Assembly (NCBI GenBank): GCA_002633005.1
Contig: NMRA01000077.1
Span: forward strand, 124,001-188,000
Length of the DNA: 64,000 nucleotides
Direction of reading: 5' to 3'
DNA from: Phoronis australis
Taxonomy: Eukaryota; Phoronida; Phoronidae
Program-made: the position numbers and the translations under genes
Shown here: positions 36,601 to 51,600 of the stretch, piece by piece
How positions within the stretch are numbered: the first letter of the stretch is position 1
How the letters are laid out: each line of letters starts with the position of its first letter
Notes under the pieces: model-generated
What the model was told of the DNA's origin: nothing
What the model saw: the letters and a program-made list of their open reading frames with translations, nothing else
The model's database searches: none

Positions 36601-39600
36601 TGGTGCAGTGCAAATGTGGGTCACGTATTCAAGAACTGGTTTTGCATGAAATAGAAAGCTTCAAAGTACTTCAATTTAGGAGTGATTTCAATAATTGGAT
36701 GATTCAAGTTTGCTCCCATGGCACTTAATACATGCCATATGTGGAAAAAAGTGGGTCATCTCCCAAAAATATTTAAGTCAGAATTTGGCTTGTGAAACTG
36801 TTAGAGAAGAATGGTGCTTTTTAAACAAGAATTTGTTTTAGTGTAGAATGAGAGGTTGTGGCTAACTGTAGCCTTGGTGTCAATTTCGACGATGCGGCCA
36901 TTTTAGCGCACTGGAGAAGACGCTAACAAAATACTATGTCCCTGGCAAATACTGTAACTTGTAGCCATGGCTACACTCTCACTTGAATTTGATCCAATTT
37001 CCTCATGTGAAAACGTATTTGATCCAATTTCCTTATTTGAAAGCATGCCTTGCTGTTTTGAAATTCTATTCAGTGAAACAAATTATGGTTGGGCGGTTGA
37101 TTGAAAATTCAAACACAAAGTGACATTTCACAAAAGTGGTGGTCACATGATTACAATTGTGGGATGTTTTGAGGAAAATTTTCAATCATTGAGGATTCAA
37201 AAAACTATACTGTGAAACATGAAAGGTCTTCATGAAGGTTGGCAATTACCTTGATGATGTCTAATTAAAGATTTTGTCATGCATTACAATTCCCCATGCA
37301 ATGCATTTAGCTTTTTGGCGTTTGTTTAAAGTTTGCATACAAGTGATTGCATTTAAGTTAATCACTTTTCAACCAATACTCATTCCCTTTTAGTTGATTA
37401 TGTGTTACATCCACATCCTGTCAGTGTTCACTTGGTGATGACAGTCTACAGTGTTGTTAAACTACCTTAACTGCCTCATGTGTCTGATCTTGTCTTGATC
37501 ATTCACATGGCAGTAAACAACTTGCAGGGGGTTCTCTGTAATCTATTTCTCAGTGACCATGGCTGTGTTATTGCCTTTAGAACACCGGATTCCTTCGCAT
37601 GAACAAACTCGCTTATGAAGTGGCAAAAGACAGCGGGCTCTTTTGCCAACGTGTGAAGGCTGTGCTAGAGCCTCTTTGTGATGCCTCTTACATTGTGCTG
37701 CTTTATCCCGTTACTGCTTTAGCTTTTCTTATTCGCCCACATATTTGATTTTATATGTGGGCGCGTTATACTGTTATCCCTAGCTGTCTGTCCGGTGTAC
37801 GCTGCTCCATCTCCAAAACCCTTTAATGTACGATTCATGAAATGGGATAGCATGGGTGAACTTTTGGACGGATCAGCCTACCACTGTGTCCCCTAGTGGT
37901 AATTTTAGGTTTTTATGTTTACCTCTGTACCTTCAAAGGTCCTGAACAGATTTTCATAAAATGTGGCAAATAGGTGTCGATTAATGAGGTAACACTGTGC
38001 CCCTTGTGACATTTTCATTTTTCGGATTTTCTCTGTTTCTTTGAAGTTCCTTGACAGATTTTTATGAAATTTGGTAAATAGCTTTTTATTAAAGACATGA
38101 TTACATGTTCCCATTTTCGGTTGGACTCAATGTATGTTGCACCATCTAGTGGCCATTTTCACTGTTTTTTTTGGCGTTTGCTCCTCTATCAAATGGAATT
38201 GTCTGTGCCTTTGTGTGTGATGTCTCTACCATATTGTGTATATACCTTGTGCTCTGTAACAGCACTAGGATTTATTCTGGCCATGAGAGACAAAGGGAGC
38301 TTACAGTAAAATAGTTCTAATTTCGGACAAAAAATGCTCAATGCCAAAATTGTTTTTTCAATTTTCAATATGGACTATAACATTGTTGTGAATGCCCACA
38401 TGTTTAAATGTTACCTGATGATAATAGTGTTACTGTACTTAAACATGGGAAAGCATTAATTTAGTGCTTCTTATGGAAAATGAAAAAAGAAATTTCACTT
38501 GTTTACCATATTGAGTCCTAAAGTTGTAAGATTTTACCATAGCATTGTTAGGCATCATTCCGCGCGTGTGTGTGTACAGGAAATAAGTTTTAATTGCTTA
38601 AGTAAAGTTACGATGTGTGGTAGCGCATTACAAGCATGTTGCTGTTCCATCTTGTTTTCTTGAATTTTGTGATTTGTGTTGATTTCTTCTTCCGTCCTCG
38701 TAGGGAAATGCTCTTCTGTGTCAAAATGATGTTTTTGGAAAGTCTTCATTTTCATTTTTATTACATCAACTGTTAAAATAGCCAGAGCACTTGTGTGGGT
38801 TTATGAACCTCTTTCATTGTTTAATTTTCTGTGGTAGTGATGCATTTGAGGAGTTACAGATTGACTGAAAACTTTGATATCTCACAGAGGTATTCCGTAA
38901 TGGTAGTAGAGTTTGTTATATTACCATTATTGTTATTTTAATGAGCTGTGGTTCATAAATTGGACAATAAAGTTTAATTAGCATGGTCCTCTGTGGCTTA
39001 AGTTATTAATTGAATGCTTTGCTAATTTAATGAAATTCAATTCATTGATTAAGGGGCAATAGTTTAATTAGTAAAGTCTTCTGATTTGTGATATTAATGT
39101 ATACACTTTTCCATTATAATGAACATCTGTGCATTAGTTATCAATCAATTGTTTAATCACTAGGGTGATGTAATCTATATTATTGTCTTAATGCGAGAGA
39201 GTGTGGTCTAAAGTTTAGAAGTCTCAGGTGTTCTCGATTGTATATCAGTGAGATGCACTTACTTTTGTTGAATTGCAATATAAAAACTGGATGTATTGTT
39301 TATTGTGTTAACATAAAGTTTTATTGTTGTGCAGGCTGGACAATGTGTGATCCCAAGGATGATGTGCTGCCACCTTGTGTTGACAGAGTGGAACCAGTCA
39401 TTATGTCCCCTACAGCCCACAGCACATTCAATCTCATCCCAGATGCTATTGCTGGTACTGTTGATTTGTTTTTACTTGGTCTCGTGAAAGGCCATTGTGT
39501 CTAGTATCATTTGAAGATATTGTTGAAAATTGATTCGCGTGTTTTGTAATTGCATTTGGTATTGCAATTTTATGGCTTTTGCAAAATACAAATATGTGTG

Positions 39601-42600
39601 TGTGAATACAGAATCAATGCTGCCCTGCAATATTTGACATATGAATATAATATTGGTGAAATTCTTGTAACTGGTATCTGTATCATAATTTCATGTCAAT
39701 AATAATTTGATTCTTTCATGTGAAATCACCTTTGTGAAGATTTATTTTCAATTCTGTCTTAATTACACCAGTTTCTTCTATGAAGTAGTGTTTTCAAAAT
39801 TTAGAGCAAAAGTTCAGTAATTCAATTTTTGTTTTTAGCCACCTAAACAGGGTGATATGCAACTTAAAAGTTTTTGTTGTTTATGTGAAGTCTAGTTGTG
39901 TCAGTAAGTCAATACCAATTATGAGTGCTAAACTAATACTAACGTCCATCTCATGATCAAAATCTCCCGTACCAGGTCAGGAAAGGCCCACACAAGAGGC
40001 CAATTCACCAGAGTTGGAATATGCGCCCTCTGTTGACGAAGATACCATAGAGCCTGAAGCCATCACACGCAAAAAGTTTGTGGCCAACGAGCCAATCAGT
40101 GTACACACGGAGCAGCATGGTCTGAGTTATCAAACCAGCCGCGAGTACTTTGGTCAGTCACCCAAGTTGTCACCCATCAGCCCACTCACCCCCTCTTGTG
40201 GCGTGATGTCATATAGCCGGCCTGAGTCCAGTCTTGGTGTGTTTTGCACGTAGTGAAATGCAGTTTTCAAAAAATGACAAAAATTGCATGTACTTTGTCA
40301 TGACTCAAAAATTTTTCGTATCGAATGTTGGGCAGAAAATTGTGTGAAACCACCACACGCAAAAATTATACAAAACAAGAATGTGGTGAAAAATTGATAG
40401 CAGCATTTACATTGCAGATTAAGTCTAAAAGGCAAATGAATATGAATAAAAAAATTACCATTAATCAGAAAAGATCATCTTGAAATTTCTTTGGTCGGAA
40501 TTTTCTGCAAGAGAGACTTTGTTGTTTTTTGAAAATTGCTGATAGTTGTTGATTTGTTTTGTTATGTTTTTATGCGCCCACATATTTATATGTGGTCGCA
40601 TATTGCCGTCATCTCTATCTGGCCGTCCGGCGTCCGTGGCTGTATCTCCTAAACCCATTGCAGGATCTTGTTGAAATTCGGCAAGTGTGTTCCTATGGGG
40701 TTGACGACAGAGGACGACGAGTTTCGATCAGACCCGAATACCACTGTGCCCCCTAGTGGCAATTTTAGTTTTTTATGTTTGCCTCTGTATCTTCAAAGGT
40801 CCTCGACCGATTTTTGTGAAATTTGGCACATAGGAATCTTTCAATAAGTTGATGCTACTCTCTCGTTTTCGGATGGATGCGAAGCATTTTGCACCATCTA
40901 GTGGCCATTTTTACTGTTTTCGAGTTGTTTTTTTTGGCGTCCGCCCCTCTAACAACCAAATCACTTTAAGGATGATTGTGAAAAATTGACATGTATGTTC
41001 TTACTATGAGGAAGACAGTTGATGATTATTTTCCGACAACTTCAACTACAGTGGCGCCTCCTAATGGCAGTTTTGTTTGTTTTTGCGCCCATGGCTGTAT
41101 CTCCTAAACGTTCTACAGAATCTTTATTAAATTAAGCAAATGTATCTATATGAAGTTCACAACGGATGACTACGACTTTCGAACAGATCGGTGCACCGGT
41201 GTTTCCCCTAGTGGCAGTTTTAGTTTCTTTACGTTTACCTCTGTATCTTCAAAGGTCCTCAACGGATTTCCATAAAATTTGGCGCACAGACATCTATTTG
41301 GTGAGATGACGCTATCCTCTCATTCTCGGATGGATTTGTAGTTTGCGCCACCTAGTGGCCATTTTTGTTTTTTTCGAGTCTGTTTTTGGCGTCCGTCCCT
41401 CTGCCAACCAAACCACTCTAAGGGTGATTGTGAAAGTTGGCATGTATGTTCGTTCTATGAAGGGGACAGTTGATGATGATTTTCAGATGACTTCGAGTAT
41501 TGTGGCGCCTCCTAGTGGCGTTTTTTTTTGCACCCATACCTGTATCTCCTGAGCTCTCTGCAGGATCTTTATTAAATTTAGCACGTTTATTTATATGAAA
41601 TTAAATAGAGAAGACGACGACTTTTAGACAGATCCGACGAACACTGTGCCCCCCTAGTGGCAGTTTCATTTTTTTTCATTTTCCTCTGTTTCTCTGAAGT
41701 TCCTCGACGAATTTTTATGAAATTTGGTAAATGGCTTTCTTTTAAAGAAACAATGACATTTTCTGATTTTCAGACGGATTCGACGGATTTTGTGCCATCT
41801 AGTAGTCATTTCGTTAATACAAACAAAACCAATTAAAAGCACACCATTTGCGATGGATTCGTGGACACATTTCTACTCTCCGCGTTGCTCTTGTTGCATT
41901 TCTCTTTTGAAGGTTTCAGTTGTTTTGTTAGTGTCTTTATCATCCCTGCTGTATTAATTTCGTACAAAACGTGCAAAGTTGAACACTAATTTTATCTCAG
42001 ATAACACTTCAACAGCTGTTCAGATTTTTTATCAAAAAAAATCAATTTAATCTACGTGAATGGTACCTCCATGTACCGTTTTATTCTGAAGATCACTTTG
42101 CCCAACATAAAATGTGTGTAATTTTAGAGTTCAGGCATGATGTCCAATACACAGTACTCTGTTTAGTCGATACCCCTAAATTGCATTGATTAGTAGTTAA
42201 AATATCCAGGTTGTACTGAGAGGTTTAGAAAAATGGTAAACTTATAGTTCAATGAAATTCCAAAACGTTGAGTTTTCTATTAAATTATTATTCATAATCT
42301 ATTTATCGAGTTTGTAAAGGTTTTAGTACCATTCAGTTGTTCAAAATTGTGCATTTTTACCACAATGGCATGTCATGTTAACTTTCAAAATATAGTATGC
42401 GGCAGGGTTGACTTGGCCACAAAACTGACTTCTCACCTTCTCATAATTGGCTTTTCACTTTCAACATTCTTCACAATTTTTATGTTTTCTTCAAGGTCAT
42501 TTCTGCTGTAACTTGCATGTTGGTGTGTCCTTCATTCTGCGTGTGTTCTGTTGTACCCACGTTGAGTTGTTTACTAAATGTTTTGTTCTTAAAGAAATAT

Positions 42601-45600
42601 TTCAAGATTTTTGGTTATGTTAGCAAACGTAAATGCTTGAAATGGCTTTTTTAATTAGAAACACGTATAGTCTTTAATTAGAGCATTGCGAAGAGAGTCA
42701 ATGTCACATCAAGTCATCCTCATACAATGTCACATCAAGTCATCCTCATACAATGTCACATCAAGTCATCCTCATACAATGTCACATCAAGTCATCCTCA
42801 TACAATGTCACATCAAGTCATCCTCATACTGTTTCTGCCTATGCTAAAGTCTGTGTATTTGTGGCTATATATTTTTAAAATGGTGTGGATATTTTCTATG
42901 GTCCTTTGAACTGTTCGTCGTCATTCGACGTTCATTTAGACTGCAGATAATGTAACTGTTGAGGTTGCTGGACATGAGTTTGGCAAATGAGACGGTTAGA
43001 ATTCAAATTATACCAAATTTTTGTGTGTTATACATCGGAATGAATTATGAAAATTGTTTATGCTACAAATACTTGCATTCTCTTGTAATGATGGCGGTAT
43101 ATCGTGTTCCCGGAAATGCATGTCCCTGGAAAAGTGACTCTTTGACAATCAAATGCTAATGACCCTCTGCGTTTTTGTAGAAAACGTGCTAAACTGTAAA
43201 ATCTTGAGAAACCTTCAATTCCAAACCAATTGAAAGCGATAAAAAACCCACATACAATTGGCTTTTGAAATTGACGTCCAAGGTCAGTGAAAGCAGTTTT
43301 TTTGTGAACTAGACAGATTTTGGCAGAATTCTGTCAGACTCTGCCGAACTTGGATAAACTCTTGTCAGAATTATTACTTTTGCTTTAATAAAGTAACGTG
43401 TTGTGGAACTTTTGTCGGAGGTTGATGTGACTTTCAGACTTATGTAGTAAGTTGTGATTTTGGCAATGCATGGAGCAACACGTGTCAAGATTTTGGGAAG
43501 TTTCAACTGAGCTTGTTACATAATACAAGTGAGTGGTAGTGATGTCATATCTCTGTCTTGTAAAACATGGCCAAGTCTCTCAAACACTTGCTTCGTCTCA
43601 TCAAATTCTCTTGAAAATAGCCCAGGACTTAATTGGTAGCAACCAACTTCTGCGACACCTGGTGGTATGTGCCAGAGTTAATATTTTCTTAAATCACTCT
43701 TGATAATCTCCATCAGTATTTCTCGTGCACTGTATTCTACGAGACATCTTATAGCTCAACCTTATGGATTTTGTGTTTGCTCTTGCAGGTAGTGAGCCCA
43801 GCCCCACAGGCGTTCTCACCCCACCTCGTCTCAACCTGTCTCAAGTGAGTGCTGATGTGCACCAGGGCACAAGCTATGATCACCCTGTGGCTGAGGATGA
43901 GAGAAGCTCTGTCGACTCTGGAACAGGTAAAGCACGGAACATTTACAGACCTACTGGTCGCATCTCTTCAGGACAAACCCAATGCTATATCTTTCCTCGT
44001 GGTCAATGTGTCTTTAATAGAACTTGTGGTAAACCTGCAGCCATCTAGTCTCACCCAGTATTTTGTTGGCGCTTGCTAATGTCAACTTGGCTATTGTGTT
44101 CTTGTTGTTGGTGTACTAACTGACGTTTCTGGACCAAGGAATAGTTGATTCTGGTCTCTGGTTGGTTTGGAAAGCGAGTTGGGGATGCAGTATTTTTAAT
44201 GGCCCAGTCTCTTAAAAAATAAAATCACCTGAAACGAGCAAAATGGCACAATTTTTTTACTCATCTCTTAACAAATCATGGCTTACCTTTGGTTACGTGC
44301 CTTTGAGCAGCCTTTCATAAACTGATTTGGGTGAGTGTTTTTTTTTTTGAGTAACCTCAAAAAGAGGTGGGGTTGAGGCCAGAGTCAACTATGCTTTTTG
44401 GGCCTTACAAGTGTCTGGATGATATGTAAGCTATTCTGATGGACAGTATTGGGTATCGATGATATTGGTTCCAAATGGTGTCGTTAGATGTCCAAAACAT
44501 TATACCACTTGTACTCCTGATGAGTTGTCAGGTTATTCAAAGAGTTACCCTGTACCTTCATCATGGAGATGTTAAGAGTGTCTCCATCAAACTTTAACTT
44601 GTTATCAGTGCCATTTGTGTCATTGGAAGCAAATGCAGAAGTGGAGGGGTTATTGCAGTTACAGAGATATCAATCTCTTGGGTGTATGGCCTCTTAATTT
44701 GTTTGTGTCTCGCCATTCCGAAACTGAAAGTCTAGGGAGTGTGGCCCATTAATTTGTTTATATCGCTAATATCTGTTTCATTTTCTGTGATAATTGTGAA
44801 CAGTCATGAAAAAAGCATAAGTAATGTTGGGAGTCACACGCATTAAATAAGTTATTATTTCAGATTGCACATTAGTATTTCAAATGTTCATCCACCAAAT
44901 ATAAGCTTTCAGTGTTTTTGTGGTTTTGCTGCAAAACCTTGTTGAAACTATTACAATGATGACCAATGCAAGTTGACTGAATATAATCAAGATGATTGAC
45001 CTTAGCTGACATCTACAGGTTGAAGGTGCAACATGCACAAGACGACAAACATTACGTAGAAGTACATATTTGGTGGACATACATTTGAAATAAGAATTTG
45101 CCATTTGAGATTGATAAAATGTTACGGTGGAATCTCACCAATTCCGAACAAAAATAATTCCTCAAATTACGTTATTTCATTTTATTCTTGTGAATACCCA
45201 CAATTTTTCAAAATATTTTCTCTTTTTAGCTATGATACAGAAATTGTGAACACGGTAAAGTGTGAATTTGATGCTGCACATCATTTATGAAAAAATGAGA
45301 AAATAAGATTTCACTTGTCTGCCATACCAAGTCCTAAATGGTGAGATTCTACTGTAATAGTGTCCCTTGTGTGGCTAAATTATCTGTGTGATGAAGCTTA
45401 TGTCATCTAACCAGAGGACGCATAAGTGTCTTATCCTTCAATCCTGAAGTCTACACTTGCACCCACTGGTCATGAGATGCCTAAATATTTGTTCCTGTAG
45501 TTGCCAAATGTATCTGTTCTTGTAGGTCTCCAACTGTCTTGCTGTTTCCAATGTCAGTCAGAAGACATGTTTATAATTATCTAGCTGTTCCTACAGTTTC

Positions 45601-48600
45601 TAAATGGTGCAATAATCTTCTCATCATCAGAAGATACATTGGTATCTGCTCCTACTGTAGCTAAATCACTGTGATGAAACTTCTACCTTCTGTCCAAAAG
45701 ACGCTTTGATATTCATTCCTTTGGTCTCTTTTCCGGTTCTGTTTTGATACTCATGTGTTTAGTTTCAGGTTCCGACCCAATACGCCATCAAGGCCATTTT
45801 GTCGTGGTCGCCATTGATTTTGGCACCACATTCAGTGGGTACTGCTTCAGTTTCACTCGTGACCCTGAGTCTATTCACATGATGAGGAAGTGGGAAGGTG
45901 GTGATCCTGGTCAGTTAAGTTTAAATTTGTGACAGTTATGTGATTCTGTCAAGTCTGTTGTTTTGTTTCATTTAATTCCAGCCCTCATTTAATTCCAGCC
46001 CGTTTCACGTCACCTTGTACTTCATTATGAAATAGAGCTGCTATCAACAAGAAGGCTGTTTGTGAGGAGTGCTGATCTAAGGTCCTTTTGTGTAGGCTAG
46101 AGCAGTTACTGCAATGGCGATCACTTCACAAGATTAACTCACGGCTGAAATAAATGAATATGCCATGAACTAAAACTGCTGATTTTTCAAACTGCCTGAC
46201 TTCTGAAATTTAATTATTTGTCAAAAGTTATGCTAGGGTCATTTTTTACTCAAAAAAGTGCCATAAATATTATTCAAAGTAAATGCGTTAGATTTTTGTT
46301 CTGTAGTAACTCTTGGAACCGTAATAGATGATTGGCATTTGAGTCATGGTGCTGGACACAAGACCGTGAGAACTGACATGTTATTGTTGCTGAAGACTGG
46401 ATCAATTGGAATAAACAAGCTATTCGTTTTGTGCACTTCACATGTCACGTTACTTTTTTGGCCAATGCATTTGGCGTCGTGCAACAATCAAAACTTATCC
46501 AGTTTTATACAACTTAGCTAAAGAACTATCGTTGAAATTCAGCTGGTTCCCTGACCCAAAGCTAAATGAAGATACTGGTTGGTGTATTTGGACTACGTGT
46601 ACATGTTGTAATATTAGGAGTGGTATTGACAAGCAAGTGTAGTGATGGTATCAGCAATGTCCGTCACTTATAGTGGTAAACTAATCTCTTTACACGTATG
46701 ACATTTCAGGTGTAATCAATCAGAAAACACCGACCTGTCTACTGATGACTCCCAGTGGAGAGTTCCACTCGTTTGGCTTCGCCGCGCGGGATTTCTTCCA
46801 CGACCTTGACCCTCAGGAGTCCAAGAAGTGGCTGTATTTCGAGAAGTTCAAGATGGCTCTCCACTACAATGCTGTAGGATTTGTCACTCATAATGGGCAT
46901 GTTTTACTAAAACGGCAAAAATATCTTCTGGCCAATTAGATACAAAGTGCTGGACGTAAATTCTCGTTGGCTGCCATCTTCCAGTTTTTGTTGTGTGCTG
47001 TCTCCTCTCCTTCATAATCGTGACCAACGTAATATTTGAGTATCCAGGAAAATACTTGGCAGTATTATTTGCATGTTGTTAGCTTGTACCAAGTGTCGTC
47101 ACTGATGTTTGGATTACTTAAATACATTTCTGTCTAACGGGAAATTTGTTTCAATTAATTGATTTTCAAAACACCAAATGCAAAAACTGGATCAGTAAGA
47201 ACCTGTCTTTCCTCACAGTTTTAAAAGTTAAATCCTGGCTTTGATTGCCAACGGCAGGCATGTCTTGGTCATGTGACATTTCGTGACTAGCCTATATCTT
47301 CCGTATTGTATTTACTCAGTGCCAAGGGAATTATCAATTATGAAAATCTTCGCAAAATTGGAAGTATTTCGAGGCTCCTAATTTCCTGCAAAACTAATTA
47401 TTGAATAAAAAAACGTGTGTAAAATTTTGGGATTGCTTCAACCTTAGGCAAAATATCCTCACCTCAAATTTAAACCGAGGAAAATTAAAAAAACATGCCA
47501 CAGAATTCAGTTGAATTGTTTTTTGTTGTATATTATCATGGCATCTTCCTTCTTCAGGATCTTGGTAAAGACACTATGCTCAAGGCAAGTAATGGTAAAC
47601 AGGTGCCTGCCCTCTCTGTCTTCTCGTACGCGCTGAGGTTCTTCAAAGAACACGCTCTTCAGGAGCTAACTGACCAATCAGCTACCAAGATCCTCAATGA
47701 GGACGTGCGATGGGTCATCACAGTGCCTGCCATTTGGAAAGAACCAGCCAAACACTTCATGAGGACCGCTGCTTATCAAGTAGGGAAATATATTCGGTTT
47801 TGTAGTTAGTCTTGTGTGTTTTGAATTTAATTAGAATGATAAAAAATGTCCAAATTTGACTAACTTCAGAACATTATATCTTTGATATTCAGTGTTCTTG
47901 GCTTATATGACAATAAAGGGTAACCTTTTTAAAGTTTATGGGTTGTTCTTAAATTTTTAGGTTTTTAGGATTTTTTAGGTTTGGCAACTACAAAATCTGC
48001 AAAGTGAAGTGTAGTCACAAAAATAGCTCTTTCGTTGCACCGTCATAAACAGAGGCATCAAGGGATTTTTAGTACCTTGAATTCTAGCGTTTTGGTTTTA
48101 CTCAAAAAGTAACGCTGTTAATTTTTTTTCTTTCATCTCCTATTTTGGCAACTTATGTGTTCGTGAGATGAGGAAAAGAAATGTGGGGGGTGACCAACTT
48201 GGTTTTTTTGAGCTCAAACAGCTTCCTACAAGAGTGCACAATTTGACATTTCCCAAAAACGTACCAATTTCAAGATGGTGACTATTGGTAAATTGTTGAG
48301 ATGGTGCAGTAAGTTAAATTGATTTGAATTGGAAAGGTTTCTTCTTGAATAAATTCAAATTTGCTGTTTTACCAGGAATTAAGTCACTTGCAATGTCTAC
48401 ACTTGTGTTTAGGTTGGATGATGTGCGCTATCTATAATTATAATAAAAAGTCCAATGCAAACTTAGCATTTTTCAAATCAAGTAAAATTTATTTGAAAAA
48501 TATAATAATCAAATGTTTTTATAATTTAGTTGATGTCGTAAAACAGTGACTGCTATGCAGATTTTAGCAAACTGTATTGAACTCCTTTAAAACGCAATGG

Positions 48601-51600
48601 GACAGTTCCAACCAATTGTTTTTGTCCAAAACCGCTGAGATTTTGCCATATTTAGAATAGTCCTAAGCAATATTTGTGGTTCGCTGATGTGCCTAAGACA
48701 TTGTGCATCTGAGTGAAATTCTCTACTCTTCTGATAGATGGCAGTAGGATTTGTTTATCCACCATGACTGATACACTACCAGTCTCTTTGAAATGCTTAA
48801 TACTATCCTAGGCTGGCATTGCCTCATCAGAGTTCCCAGACCAGCTCTTAATAGCACTGGAACCCGAAGCTGCCTCCATTTTCTGTCGCAAGCTGAGAAT
48901 GCACCAGCTCGTTCCAGATGTGCCGCCACCAAAGCGCCCCCTGTCACCTAAAAAGGATAACCATGAACCTTTGAACATGGATCCGTTGGCAGAACACTTT
49001 CATGAAGGTATGGCGCAGCAGGATGTATGCTGCGACTTAACATGCTTTAGAAGTTGTTTGCAGTGTGGATTTTGATTTTGTGGCTTGTATTGTTTGCACG
49101 GTGTTGACTTTTAGGAATGTCGATTTAAGGTGCATTTATCTGAAGTTAAATGTAATGGCTAGGGGTCTAACCTCCGAACTAATGAACTAAAAATTTTTTT
49201 GACTTTTTCTGTATTATTTACGAACTCGTAAGTGTTTATGATGGTGTGCTCAAGTATGTAATAGTTGAATTCCTAGTCAACTTCGCAACCTTTTTTAATT
49301 TTACCTTTTCTAAAAATACAAATCGCTGGTTATCTTGGAGAGACTTTTTCCTTATTTGCTGTTCCACTGCCATGTATTAAAATCCATGCATCTATAGAAA
49401 GTGACATAAACGGGCCTGCCTTCGGGTTCAACATTCGCTTCTGTTGAGCAACCTCAAATGACTGGCATAAAAGTTGTAGTGAGTAGGACATTAGCTGTTT
49501 TTACAAGAGGAACAATTGTCACGCTGCAAGTTGTCACAGCGTGAATTGTTCCACTTAATCACATTTACATGCTAGAGTTTAATCTGGATCAGGATAAATC
49601 AGTTACATGAAGACTGTCTGCGCATGTTCGGATAAACAATAGCGAATCTGGAAACCACATGGAATACCAAAGGATCACTCACATATATGCTATTATACAA
49701 GTGTAACAGAGATGGTCCCTCCACCTTGCCCCAGTTAGTGTTTAGACGTGTAGTTATCACTAGAACAACTGTTCAAATGCAACTTGATGTACCTCTCAAA
49801 CTGTGGTGTCGAAAATGGCCGCCGCGATGTCATCTTGCTGCGTGTCAGTCGTGTTTACACAGTCACCCAATTATACCTGATCACCTGTTCCATGTTAGGT
49901 GCTCCGTATCAAGTGCACCTCGTGTAAATGTGGTTGTTGTGTTTGCTGAATGGAACAAGTGCAGAACCAAATGGCAGACCTTTTGCTGACCCGTTAACGT
50001 CACTGTCTATTGTTGCATGGTTACTGAATACCCTTTTGGCAAACTGTTACCAGGGACGCATCCAGGATTTTTATTTAGGGGGAGCCAGGGCAGAGTATTA
50101 GCCAGGATTTTGCCGAACTGTCAAATGGAATCTAGGAAACTTTTAGGGGGACCATGGCCCACTTGGCTCCCCTCTAAATCCGCCAATGGTTACTAACACT
50201 GAAACATGTCTCTCCAGTATGAGCAGGATCAAGTGTATTATTTTTAGTCACGGTAACATCAGGAACAGTTGTTATCAAGTTCATGAATTGCTGTTTTCGT
50301 ACCAGTTTGATTGTTTTGAATTTTTGTAAGTGAAACTAGACGAGATTTTACAAGTTTTCACAAGCTTTAATTGTTTTCACCAACACATCATTGGCATTTG
50401 ACTGGCAATGTTTCAGATATGTTTTGGAAAACAAATACATTTTTCCCTTTATTTTTTCCAAGGACACATGGCTTAAGGTATTTTTTGTACCCAGGTGAAC
50501 AGTCAAATACATTTGATGTGCAACGTGCAAATGTTATGTTTTGAATTTTACTTGTCTCATTCACCAAACTTGGGTTCAACTACTTAAATGGCCTTAGCGC
50601 TACTGTTACCAGTTCGAATCTGAACTCAAAGCTTGAGTTTTAAGTCTTCTATTTCTCAAATCATATTGTCATAAAGTGCTCATTTGGACTAAAAAGTCTT
50701 CTCGGTAAACTAGTATATTGTATTCAAGCATACAATCATTAACACATATTTTGAGTTCGTACTAAGAAGAAGGGAAAATGTCAAAAATGTTTTGAAGTCC
50801 CAGGTCGGAAATTTTCAACCGAACCTTGGACTTGTTGAATAATTAATATTACCAAAGACAAACACTTGTATTTTTGTCCTTACTGAGTTTCTTATTGTTT
50901 GATTGTGGTTTAAAGCTTTGATAGAAAAATAATTGCACAGTTGCAACTGCATATGCATGTTCATATCAGTTATGAGACGTTGTTGTTAATTAATCTCTTC
51001 ACTACAGTAACAGTAAAAATCTCACCAATTTTGGACACAGTATCTTATGGTGAACAAGTGTTATTGATTTTGATGCACCCACACATATGTATATGTGTGC
51101 GTGGGTGCTTATAAGTGTCAACATCTCTGTCTGCTTCCCGGAGGTCCGCGCTGTATCTCGTTAACCCCTTGCAGGATCTTGATAAGATTTGGCATATATG
51201 TTCCCATGAAGGTGATGCCCTATGATGACGAGTTAGAGACTGATGTAACCACAGTTATGTCCCCTAGTGGCAAGTTAAGTTTTTATGTTTGCCTCTGTTT
51301 CTTTGGGTGCCGTCATGAATTTTCATGAAATTTATGATTGATAAGATGATAAAGACTACCCATTTTCTGATTGATTTGTCAGATTTTGCACCACCTATCG
51401 TTCATTTCTGTTATCTGTAGCACTGTTTTTGGTGTCTCTGTCCACTAAACTGCTCAACGGATCGATGTGAGAATTGGCAGATGTGTTCTTGCCGAGAAGT
51501 CTATGGTTAATATGGTTACTATGGTTCCCCGCCATGGCCATTTGTCCTTTGCATCCTTGGCTGTATTTCCTTAACTCCGTGCAGTGTTTTGAAATTTGGT

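Larger units (their letters stand above)
34466..39334. other. Intron 5 (4.9 kb)
   Basis: Non-coding. The first 3.2 kb shows nothing I can classify. From 37734 it carries a hairpin-headed dispersed repeat and, from 38304, a 236-bp element with mariner-like termini. Confidence 0.6.
40237..43788. other. Intron 7 (3.6 kb)
   Basis: Non-coding. It holds the longest uninterrupted copy of the hairpin-headed dispersed repeat (40574 to about 41830) and a 26-bp x5 minisatellite (42702-42831). Nothing else was classified. Confidence 0.6.
45910..48811. other. Introns 9-11 (0.8, 0.7 and 1.0 kb, interrupted by exons 10 and 11)
   Basis: The intron sequences between exons 9 and 12 show no repeat or RNA gene that I can support. 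Confidence 0.5.
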
